This document shows, in pieces, positions 57,427 through 64,000 of a stretch of DNA of 64,000 bases (position 1 is the first letter of the stretch; each line of letters starts with the position of its first letter). Origin of the DNA: an uncultured Pelagibacteraceae bacterium (lineage in GTDB: Bacteria; Pseudomonadota; Alphaproteobacteria; Pelagibacterales; Pelagibacteraceae). The stretch spans positions 182,263 to 246,262 of the forward strand of contig CACMQA010000002.1 in NCBI GenBank assembly GCA_902615715.1. Direction: 5' to 3'. The notes beneath the pieces were generated by a model. That model was not told where the DNA came from, did not search any database, and was given only the letters and a program-made list of their open reading frames with translations. Made by a program: the position numbers and the translations under genes.

Positions 57427-57999
57427 TTATTTTGGGGACCTTTTAGAAAGAATTCTTTGAAGGGTTCTTCTGTGCATTTTGAGCCTTCTAGCAGTTTCTG
57501 AAACATTCCTATTACATAATTCAAATACACGATGGATATGTTCCCACTTCACCCTATCTGCTGACATAGGATTTTCAGGTGGTTTTGCCTTTGACTCTGG
57601 CGAAGCTAATAAAGCCGCCTCAACATCGTCTGCATCAACAGGCTTAGCTATATAATCTATTGCTCCTTCTTTCACTGCAGCTACAGCTGTAGGTAGATTC
57701 CCGTATCCCGTTAACATTACTATTCTGCTATCTTTTTTATTTTTTGAAAGCTCTTTAATAACATCCAATCCATTACCATCCTCAAGCCTAAGATCTATTA
57801 CGGCAAAGGCTGTGGGATTAGTCTTCGCAATATTTAGGCCTTCAGCTACTGATTTAGCCTCTTTTACTTGGAATCCTTTTTTTTCCATTGCTCTCGCAAG
57901 CCTTCCCCTTAACGGATCGTCATCATCAAGGATTAACAGCGATTTATCAGCAAAGTTTGCTAATTTTAACTGCTCTGGAACGTTTTTAAGTGATCTCAT
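57427..57999 (-). CDS. regA: Redox-responsive response regulator RegA/PrrA/ActR
   Basis: The 190-residue protein has a receiver domain (LLILDDDDPLRGRLARAMEKKGF, VIDLRLEDGNGL with the phosphoacceptor, MLTGYGNLPTAVAAVKEGAIDY). A short linker follows and a Fis-type helix-turn-helix, NVSETARRLKMHRRTLQRILSKR. That DNA-binding segment is nearly invariant in RegA homologues. RegA controls respiration and energy genes with RegB, encoded 4.3 kb away beyond the polyamine operon, an unusual split by four genes. Confidence 0.92.
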   Translation of the reverse strand: MRSLKNVPEQLKLANFADKSLLILDDDDPLRGRLARAMEKKGFQVKEAKSVAEGLNIAKTNPTAFAVIDLRLEDGNGLDVIKELSKNKKDSRIVMLTGYGNLPTAVAAVKEGAIDYIAKPVDADDVEAALLASPESKAKPPENPMSADRVKWEHIHRVFELCNRNVSETARRLKMHRRTLQRILSKRSPK

Positions 58000-58071
58000 A
58001 ATAGTTCATATGGGTACTGTTGGCAAAATTTCAACATGACAAAAATGTCCTTTTTTTCTTTACATAAAGTG

Positions 58072-58108
58072 AAAAAAACCTTAAACGCGAATTAAATAAG
58101 GTTTTTTT
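58072..58108 (+). terminator. Terminator-like hairpin in the leader of the polyamine operon
   Basis: AAAAAAACCTTA (58072-58083) pairs with TAAGGTTTTTTT (58097-58108) around a 13-base loop containing GCG. The 3' arm ends in a long T run, so the structure can stop transcription on the plus strand. Because the upstream gene regA is on the opposite strand, this hairpin lies in the leader of the decarboxylase gene and could be an attenuator. A smaller GACA-AAAA-TGTC hairpin with a T run sits just before it. Confidence 0.5.
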
Positions 58109-58160
58109 TATTAAATTTTTTAAAAAATCTTTGTGTAATTTAACGAGAGGGACACATGAA

Positions 58161-59342
58161 ATGGGAAAATTTAAAACAGTTAACGAACTAGTTAACTCAT
58201 TAAAACCAGATTACCCCGTATATTGTTTACGGCTTAACGAGATTAAAAAATCCGTAAAATTTTTTAAAGAAAATTTTCCTGGAAAGATACTCTACGCTGT
58301 AAAAACAAATCCAAATGAAAAAATTATCAAGCAGATCATTGCTAACGGAGTTAACGAATTTGATGTTGCTTCGCTAAATGAAATTAAGCTTCTTAATAAA
58401 ATTAAGTCAGATGCAAAGTTACATTTTATGCATACTATTAAAAGTAAAGAGAGTATATCATCGGCTTACTTTGACTACGGAGTAAAAAGTTTCTCTCTTG
58501 ATAGTAAAGACGAATTGAGAAAAATTCTAGATGCTACTAATCAAGCAAAAGATTTAGAATTATTTGTAAGAATCGCAATTTCAAATGAGCATGCCGAAAT
58601 AGATCTATCAAGAAAATTTGGTGCGCTTCCTTCTGAAGCTTTAGGATTGGTAAGACTATGTAAAGAACATTCAAAAAAACTTGGAATAAGTTTTCACGTT
58701 GGCTCTCAATGTATGCACAAAATTTCTTACTCGAAAGGAATCCGTGAAATCGGAAATATAATTAAAAAAACAAAAATAGTACCGAATACAATTAATGTTG
58801 GTGGTGGATTTCCATCGATATACCCAGATCTTAATCCTGAACCACTTATTAATTATATGGAAGAAATTAAAAAAGAGCTTAAGAATTTAAAGTTAAACAA
58901 ATTACCAGAAATAATATGTGAACCAGGAAGAGCTCTTGTAGCAGAAAGTGGATCTACAGTTGTTAAAATTATTTTAAGAAAAAAAAATAGCCTGTACATC
59001 AATGATGGAACATATGGATCTTTATTTGATGCTGGTGCACCAAACTTTGTTTTGCCATCAAAAATGATTACTGCTGGTAGAGTTCAGTCTAAAAAATTTA
59101 CTGCTTTTAGTTTTTTTGGACCTACTTGTGATGGGCTAGATTATATGAAAGGTCCTTTCTTGTTGCCAAATAATATTAAAGAGGGCGACTATATAGAGTT
59201 AGGTCAACTAGGTGCCTACAGTCTTACTTTCAGAACAAACTTCAACGGTTTTTATTCAAATGATATTCACGAATTAAGTGACAAACCAATTATATCTATG
59301 TACGATAATACTAATGATAAAGTTGGTTCTTTAGTAGCTTAA
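58161..59342 (+). CDS. Ornithine/arginine-type PLP decarboxylase (alanine-racemase fold)
   Basis: The 393-residue fold-III PLP enzyme makes a diamine by decarboxylating a basic amino acid. The PLP lysine is in LYAVKTNPNE. Other landmarks are FHVGSQCMH, NVGGGFPSIY, ICEPGRALVAESG and FFGPTCDGLDYM with the catalytic cysteine. I use the ATG at 58161, since GAGAGGG lies about nine bases upstream; the track begins at a TTG. It is closest to ornithine decarboxylase, but with aguA and aguB downstream the product could feed an agmatine route. It overlaps the next start by one base. Confidence 0.85.
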   Translation: MGKFKTVNELVNSLKPDYPVYCLRLNEIKKSVKFFKENFPGKILYAVKTNPNEKIIKQIIANGVNEFDVASLNEIKLLNKIKSDAKLHFMHTIKSKESISSAYFDYGVKSFSLDSKDELRKILDATNQAKDLELFVRIAISNEHAEIDLSRKFGALPSEALGLVRLCKEHSKKLGISFHVGSQCMHKISYSKGIREIGNIIKKTKIVPNTINVGGGFPSIYPDLNPEPLINYMEEIKKELKNLKLNKLPEIICEPGRALVAESGSTVVKIILRKKNSLYINDGTYGSLFDAGAPNFVLPSKMITAGRVQSKKFTAFSFFGPTCDGLDYMKGPFLLPNNIKEGDYIELGQLGAYSLTFRTNFNGFYSNDIHELSDKPIISMYDNTNDKVGSLVA

Positions 59343-60388
59343 TGAATAAAAAAAATATTCCGAATATCGGACACAATAAAAAATCTTTACTTAATTCACC
59401 AGTTGAACACATCGATATCAAGTCTTTTGATGCTCGTAAGATAATTGATGGTATGAGTAAAATGTCTTTTACTTCTAGAGATACAGCCAGAGCAGCAGCT
59501 ATTTATAATGAAATGCTTGCAGATAAAGATTGTTCAATTTTTTTAACTTTAGCAGGCTCAACTTCAGCAGGTGGATGCATGGATTTATATACTGATTTAG
59601 TAAAACATAGCATGGTTGATGCTATTGTGGCTACAGGGGCCTCGATTATAGATATGGATTTTTTTGAAGCTTTGGGTTTCAAGCACTATCAGGGATCTCA
59701 ATTTCAAGACGATACTGAACTTAGAAACAATTACATTGATCGGATTTACGACACTTATATTGATGAAGAGGAACTTCAAGCTTGTGACAAAACTATATGC
59801 GATATTGCTAATTCTCTTAAACCTAAACCATATACCTCAAGGGAATTTATTAAAGAACTTGGAAAATATTTAAAAAAAAATTCTAAGAAAAAAAACTCAT
59901 TGATAGAAGCTGCTTATGATAATAATGTTCCTATATTTTGTCCCGCTTTTACAGACAGTTCAGCAGGATTTGGGCTTGTAATGCATCAGGAGCGAAATCC
60001 TAAAAGTCACATTACTATAGACTCTATAAGAGAGTTCAGAGAAATAACTGAAATTAAACTCAAATCGAAACAATCAGGATTATTAATGGTTGGAGGTGGA
60101 GTACCCAAAAATTTTATTCAGGATACAGTGGTTTGTGCAGAATTATTAGGAAAAAAGGTAGATATGCATAAATATGCTATTCAAATAACTGTGGCAGATA
60201 CTAGAGATGGAGCTTGTAGTAGTTCTACTTTAAAGGAAGCAAGTTCATGGGGTAAAGTGGACGTAACGAAGGAGCAAATGGTATTTGCTGAAGCTACAAG
60301 TGTATTACCCTTAATCGCAAGCGATGCCTATCATCGCAAACATTGGCAATCAAGACAAAAAAGAAATTTTCAAAATTTGTTCAATTAA
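59342..60388 (+). CDS. Deoxyhypusine-synthase-like polyamine enzyme
   Basis: Deoxyhypusine synthase transfers an aminobutyl group with NAD. Bacteria have no eIF5A, so bacterial homologues make polyamines such as homospermidine or its bis-guanidino form. The 348-residue protein contains FLTLAGSTSAGGCMDLYTDLV (NAD loop), DAIVATGASIIDMDFFEALG, FCPAFTDSSAGFG and the C-terminal CSSSTLKEASSWGKVD. The last keeps the lysine of the WGK motif used for the imine intermediate. It lies inside a tight operon with a basic amino-acid decarboxylase, AguB and AguA. Confidence 0.85.
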   Translation: MNKKNIPNIGHNKKSLLNSPVEHIDIKSFDARKIIDGMSKMSFTSRDTARAAAIYNEMLADKDCSIFLTLAGSTSAGGCMDLYTDLVKHSMVDAIVATGASIIDMDFFEALGFKHYQGSQFQDDTELRNNYIDRIYDTYIDEEELQACDKTICDIANSLKPKPYTSREFIKELGKYLKKNSKKKNSLIEAAYDNNVPIFCPAFTDSSAGFGLVMHQERNPKSHITIDSIREFREITEIKLKSKQSGLLMVGGGVPKNFIQDTVVCAELLGKKVDMHKYAIQITVADTRDGACSSSTLKEASSWGKVDVTKEQMVFAEATSVLPLIASDAYHRKHWQSRQKRNFQNLFN

Positions 60389-60394
60389 TAAATA

Positions 60395-61270
60395 ATGAGT
60401 AAAACAAAGATTGCGTTAGTACAGATGAAAATGTCAGCTGATCCAAAAAAAAATATTCAAAATGCTGTCAACAAAATTAATATTGCAGCAAAAAAAGGTG
60501 CAAAGATAATTTGTTTACCAGAGTTATTCTTAACAAAATATTTCTGTCAGATTGAAAGTCATAAAAACTTTAATTTCGCTGAGAAAATTCCCGGGCCTAG
60601 TAGTGACTTATTTTCTGCACTTGCAAAAGAACTAAAAATTATTTTAATAATTTCATTATTTGAAAAAAAAACTTCCGGGCTTTATCACAATAGTAGTATT
60701 GTAATTAACGAAAAAGGTAAACTTTTAGGAAAATATAGAAAAATGCATATCCCTGATGATCCTCAATTTTACGAAAAGTTTTATTTTGCTCCTGGAGATT
60801 TAGGTTTCAAATCTTTTAAAACCTCAAAAGGTAATTTGGGAACTTTAATTTGCTGGGATCAATGGTTTCCTGAGGCAGCAAGATTAACAGCGCTTAAAGG
60901 AGCAGAGATTATTTTTTATCCAACTGCTATTGGGTGGCATCCAAAAGAAAAAAGGAAATTTGGTAAATCACAACTCGAGTCCTGGCTTTCAATTCAGAGG
61001 TCTCACGCTATAGCTAATGGTATATATGTTGCTGCGATAAATAGAGTTGGAGTCGAAAAACAAGGTAATAAAAGGATAGAGTTCTGGGGGAATAGTGTAA
61101 TATTTGATCCAAGTGGTAATGTTGTTAAAAAGGCTAGTTTAAAAGAAAATATTTTAATTTGTGAAATTGATTTCAAAAAAGTAGAAACCTCTAGACAACA
61201 TTGGCCTTTTTTTAGAGATAGAAGAATAGACTATTATAAAGGACTACTTAAAAATCCAAGAGATGCCTAA
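60395..61270 (+). CDS. aguB: N-carbamoylputrescine amidohydrolase
   Basis: A nitrilase-superfamily enzyme that converts N-carbamoylputrescine to putrescine, CO2 and ammonia. The catalytic triad is visible: Glu in IICLPELFLTKYFCQ, Lys in LGKYRKMHIPDD and Cys in LGTLICWDQWFPEAARL. FYPTAIGWHPKEK is typical of AguB. At 291 residues it has the expected length. It overlaps aguA by eight bases, so the two steps of agmatine breakdown are coupled. Confidence 0.93.
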   Translation: MSKTKIALVQMKMSADPKKNIQNAVNKINIAAKKGAKIICLPELFLTKYFCQIESHKNFNFAEKIPGPSSDLFSALAKELKIILIISLFEKKTSGLYHNSSIVINEKGKLLGKYRKMHIPDDPQFYEKFYFAPGDLGFKSFKTSKGNLGTLICWDQWFPEAARLTALKGAEIIFYPTAIGWHPKEKRKFGKSQLESWLSIQRSHAIANGIYVAAINRVGVEKQGNKRIEFWGNSVIFDPSGNVVKKASLKENILICEIDFKKVETSRQHWPFFRDRRIDYYKGLLKNPRDA

Positions 61271-62309
61271 AGTAACAAAATCTCTTTTCAGAATGCCAGC
61301 TGAATGGGAGAAACAACAATCTACATTAATGGGATGGCCTTGTAATAAAGAAGATTGGCCAGGCAAGTTTAAGAATATTCCTAAGATATTTGCTAAAATA
61401 ATTTCAAAAATTACCAAATCTCAGGAGGTAAATCTTTTAATTAATAACCACAAATCTGGGAATATAATTAAAAAATTACTTAGAAAAAATAATGCAAAAA
61501 TACGAAATGTAAAATTTATAATTTGTGAAACAGATAGAGTGTGGATGAGAGATACAGGTCCAATATTTATTAAAAATAAAAAAAATAAAAATATTTTATT
61601 AAATTGGGAGTTTAATGGTTGGGCCAAATATAAAAATTATACAGCAGATAATAGTGTCAATTTGAGAATAAAAAATCATTTTAAAGGAAATGTCATTAAT
61701 CCTAAATTTAAAAAAAAATCGATAGTTCTTGAGGGTGGAGCTATCGATGTTAATGGAAAAGGTTTACTTCTCACAACAAAAGAATGTTTATTAAGTAAAA
61801 TTCAACAAAGAAATTCTTTCTTAAAAATGAAAGATTATAATATCATTTTTAAAAGATTTTTTGGTGTAAAAAAGGTTATTTGGCTTAATAAAGGAATTGC
61901 AGGAGACGATACCCATGGTCACGTTGATGATATTGCTAGATTCGTAAAATCAAATAAAGTTTTTCTAGCTTATGAAAATAATAAAAAAGATAAAAATTTC
62001 AAAAATCTCGATGAAAACTTTAAAATTTTAAAAAAAATCAAAATTGGTCCCTCTCAAATAAAAATTGTTAAAATTCCTATGCCTAGACCTATTTATATAG
62101 ATAAAGTCAGAGTTCCAGCATCATATCTAAACTTTTATATTTTTAATAGATTTGTTTTATTACCAATTTTCAATGACCCTAACGATAAAGTAGTAATCAA
62201 AATTTTTAAAAAAGAATTCAATAATAGAAAAATTATTCCAATTGATTGTTCTGAATTAATTTGGGGCTTTGGAGCAATTCATTGTTTGACACAGCAAGAA
62301 CCAAAATAA
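61263..62309 (+). CDS. aguA: Agmatine deiminase
   Basis: AguA hydrolyses agmatine to N-carbamoylputrescine. The 348-residue protein has RMPAEWEKQQSTLMGWPCNKEDWPG at the N-terminus, DRVWMRDTGPIFI, VLEGGAIDVNGKG, GDDTHGHVDDIARFV and the C-terminal IWGFGAIHCLTQQEP with the catalytic cysteine. All are agmatine deiminase hallmarks. It is the last gene of the polyamine operon and converges with regB with an eight-base gap. Confidence 0.94.
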   Translation: MPKVTKSLFRMPAEWEKQQSTLMGWPCNKEDWPGKFKNIPKIFAKIISKITKSQEVNLLINNHKSGNIIKKLLRKNNAKIRNVKFIICETDRVWMRDTGPIFIKNKKNKNILLNWEFNGWAKYKNYTADNSVNLRIKNHFKGNVINPKFKKKSIVLEGGAIDVNGKGLLLTTKECLLSKIQQRNSFLKMKDYNIIFKRFFGVKKVIWLNKGIAGDDTHGHVDDIARFVKSNKVFLAYENNKKDKNFKNLDENFKILKKIKIGPSQIKIVKIPMPRPIYIDKVRVPASYLNFYIFNRFVLLPIFNDPNDKVVIKIFKKEFNNRKIIPIDCSELIWGFGAIHCLTQQEPK

Positions 62310-62317
62310 TTTTGGCT

Positions 62318-63601
62318 TTATAGTAAAATATTTTTAGGAGACCAGCTGATTACTACAGAGGCCCCACCTAAATTTTTATCATCTTTAAAAAGAAGTTTAG
62401 CATTTTGTCTCTCTAATAAAGTTTTACCTAAGAAAGTTCCAAGCCCTAAACCTGAGTTTGAATTTAACTCTAATGATCTAGATTTAATATACGGTTCTCC
62501 CAATTTATTAATAATGTCTTTTGGAAATCCTGGCCCATCATCATTTACTATTATTTTTATCTCTTTATCATTACTCATTAAAAAAATATTAACTTTAGTT
62601 TTTGAAAATTTAATTGCATTACCTATAAAATTTCTTAAACCATAGATCATTTCTGCTGATCTTTGGATATCGATTTTATTTTTATCACTTTCAGATACTA
62701 AAGTAATTTCCTTAGAAGAAGTTTCTTTAAAAGAGTTTATGATTTCCTCAAGTAAATTTTCTAATTTTGTAGAGCTAAAAAATTTATCTTCCTCTATCTG
62801 TTTTTTTGAAATTCTTTTTAAAATTTCACTGCACCTTTTAGATTGACTAATTAATAGATCAATATCTTTTGATAGCTCGTTGTTATCCCCAATTTCTTTT
62901 TTCAATTCTTTAGCAACTACACTTATGGTAGCTAAAGGCGTTCCTAGAGAATGTGCTGCTGCTGCTGCTTGCCCCCCTAAGGACTCTAATTCATACTCTT
63001 TATAAATTACCTCTTGAAGTTTATTAAAAGCTTCCTCTGTTTTCTTTTTTTCACCAGAGAAACGAATACCAAAATAACTTAAAAATATTAAGCCAATTAA
63101 TATAGAGATAATGACTCCAATTTTATAAAAATTTGGAAAATGTAACAAATTCATATCCTCGCCTGGTAAAGGTAAATGAAAAAATGATATCATTAATAAA
63201 AGTAATGATGTTATTAAACCTAAAATAATTGTTGTGCCCATACTTAGAAATGTTGAGGAAACAATAGCTGGAATCACTAGCAGGAAGGAAAAAGGATTGA
63301 AAATTCCTCCTGTCAAATAAAGAAGAGCACTCAATTGTAACAAATCGATAAGGAGAAAAGGAGCTGCATAAAAATCTTTTAGTTGGTTAATTTTAATTGC
63401 AAATTGAAGATACAAGTTTGTGACTAAACCTAATGAAATGATCAAATAACTCTCTATAATTGGGAGCGGTAAATTTAAGTAATAAAAAACAATACTTATT
63501 GCGAAGATTTGACCAATAATGGCTATATACCTTAAGATTGTTAATGTATTTTTATCTAGGCTTAGGTTCTCTTTTGTACGAAAGAGAGTTGAAAAATCCA
63601 T
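62318..63601 (-). CDS. regB: Redox sensor histidine kinase RegB/PrrB/ActS
   Basis: The 427-residue protein has six membrane helices in the first 170 residues, including LTGGIFNPFSFLLVIPA with the quinone-binding GGxxNPF motif of RegB. The phosphorylated histidine is in AAAAHSLGTPLATISVVAK, typical of RegB. The ATPase motifs are LRNFIGNAIKFS, VNDDGPGFP and SNSGLGLGTFLGKTLL. It senses quinone and thiol redox state and signals to RegA. It lies eight bases from the gyrB C-terminal end, on the same strand. Confidence 0.92.
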   Translation of the reverse strand: MDFSTLFRTKENLSLDKNTLTILRYIAIIGQIFAISIVFYYLNLPLPIIESYLIISLGLVTNLYLQFAIKINQLKDFYAAPFLLIDLLQLSALLYLTGGIFNPFSFLLVIPAIVSSTFLSMGTTIILGLITSLLLLMISFFHLPLPGEDMNLLHFPNFYKIGVIISILIGLIFLSYFGIRFSGEKKKTEEAFNKLQEVIYKEYELESLGGQAAAAAHSLGTPLATISVVAKELKKEIGDNNELSKDIDLLISQSKRCSEILKRISKKQIEEDKFFSSTKLENLLEEIINSFKETSSKEITLVSESDKNKIDIQRSAEMIYGLRNFIGNAIKFSKTKVNIFLMSNDKEIKIIVNDDGPGFPKDIINKLGEPYIKSRSLELNSNSGLGLGTFLGKTLLERQNAKLLFKDDKNLGGASVVISWSPKNILL

Positions 63602-63608
63602 AAACAGG

Positions 63609-64000
63609 CTAAATGTCTAAATTTGTAACATCTAAAGCATTATTGGTAATAAAGTCTTTTCTTGGGGCAACCTCGTCACCCATTAGTACTTTTATCATTT
63701 TTTGATCATCTTTAGATTTATCTTTTGTTCCCTTTGAATATTGAACTCTCAACATAGTTCGATTGTCTGGATTTAAGGTTGTTTCCCAAAGTTCTTCTGG
63801 GTTCATTTCTCCTAGACCCTTGAATCGTTGGATAGATAATTTTTCTCTTTGCTCTTGAATAAATTTTTTATAATCAGTTGTCCCCTTTTTTATTTTCTTG
63901 CTTAAGTTTCCAACATCTAAAATATATTCTTCTAAAGCTTTCTCGTCTTTAATATAAATGCTTTTATTGGCTTTTGTAATTTTAAATAATGGAGGCTGAG
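63609..64000 (-). CDS. gyrB: DNA gyrase subunit B, C-terminal part (cut by window edge)
   Basis: The frame continues unbroken to the right edge, so the track's start at 63806 is internal. Read inward from the edge it shows QPPLFKITKANKS, then IQRFKGLGEMNPEELWETTL, NPDNRTML, MGDEVAPRKDFI and the final NALDVTNLDI, all hallmark GyrB C-terminal sequences. The form MNPEELWETT..p..R is GyrB rather than ParE. About 130 residues are visible. Confidence 0.92.
   Translation of the reverse strand, partial: QPPLFKITKANKSIYIKDEKALEEYILDVGNLSKKIKKGTTDYKKFIQEQREKLSIQRFKGLGEMNPEELWETTLNPDNRTMLRVQYSKGTKDKSKDDQKMIKVLMGDEVAPRKDFITNNALDVTNLDI

Noticed and set aside
59597-59873. Overlapping small ORFs inside the DHS-like gene
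   Set aside because: Antisense and out-of-frame shadows without ribosome sites or recognisable content.
1-64000. tRNA, rRNA, CRISPR arrays, transposases or integrases
   Set aside because: Intergenic gaps were read on both strands; none shows a cloverleaf, repeat-spacer array or recombinase gene. The islands carry no visible mobility gene or att-like repeat.

Overview
The window is a gene-dense, very AT-rich bacterial chromosome segment with short or overlapping gene junctions and small intergenic gaps. Gene content and order suggest a marine alphaproteobacterium of the SAR11/Pelagibacterales type or a close streamlined relative: cmk-rpsA-ihfB-pyrF-trpFBA-accD-folC, tsaE-amgK-murU, ahcY, ChvG/ChvI and RegA/RegB two-component pairs, and AT-biased proteins rich in Lys, Asn and Ile. 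This placement comes from gene families and order only; no database search was possible.

Layout. 1-7.9 kb: a plus-strand block running from the end of cytidylate kinase through ribosomal protein S1, IHF-beta, PyrF, TrpF, TrpB, TrpA, AccD and FolC. Several of these (TrpB, TrpA, AccD, FolC) have changes in otherwise conserved active-site or metal-site residues. 7.85-8.22 kb: a thioredoxin gene split inside its CGPC active site by a 46-nt hairpin-containing insertion. 8.26-11.6 kb: a minus-strand operon with exonuclease I and RmuC plus three small unknown genes. 11.75-17.87 kb: the main accessory element. A cytosine-C5 DNA methyltransferase is transcribed divergently from a tightly packed seven-gene operon that carries a MORC/MutL-like GHKL ATPase, two unrecognised proteins, a Vsr-type endonuclease and three small proteins. 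It looks like a compact restriction-modification-type defence system without a helicase.

17.9-47.4 kb: mostly housekeeping and physiological genes: ADP-ribosylglycohydrolase-like protein, an RlmN-family radical SAM enzyme preceded by a small ORF with a structured leader, flavodoxin-like reductase, FAH-family hydrolase, SRAP/HMCES protein, TauD-like dioxygenase, purK-purE, YbgC, a NAPE-PLD-like metallo-hydrolase, an extremely lysine-rich coiled-coil protein, Cfa, a DapA-family aldolase, a GT9 glycosyltransferase, oligopeptidase B, an ArsI/CadI-like protein, a small heat-shock protein with an apparent RpoH promoter and ROSE-like thermometer, an AzgA purine permease with a purine phosphoribosyltransferase, AlkA, MsrA, a sulfurtransferase, an RND pump, a lytic transglycosylase, a nuclease and GpmA.

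47.4-64 kb: MurU-AmgK-TsaE-AhcY, ChvG-ChvI, PolA, an ABC ATPase, BioY, RegA, a four-gene polyamine operon (ornithine/arginine-type decarboxylase, deoxyhypusine-synthase-like protein, AguB, AguA) preceded by a terminator-like leader hairpin, RegB, and the C-terminus of GyrB at the right edge. In many alphaproteobacteria folC-trxA is joined to murU-amgK-tsaE through addA-addB. Here about 39 kb, including exonuclease I, RmuC and the defence-like system, lies between those two conserved ends and no addAB is present. I saw no rRNA, tRNA, CRISPR array or transposase in the window.
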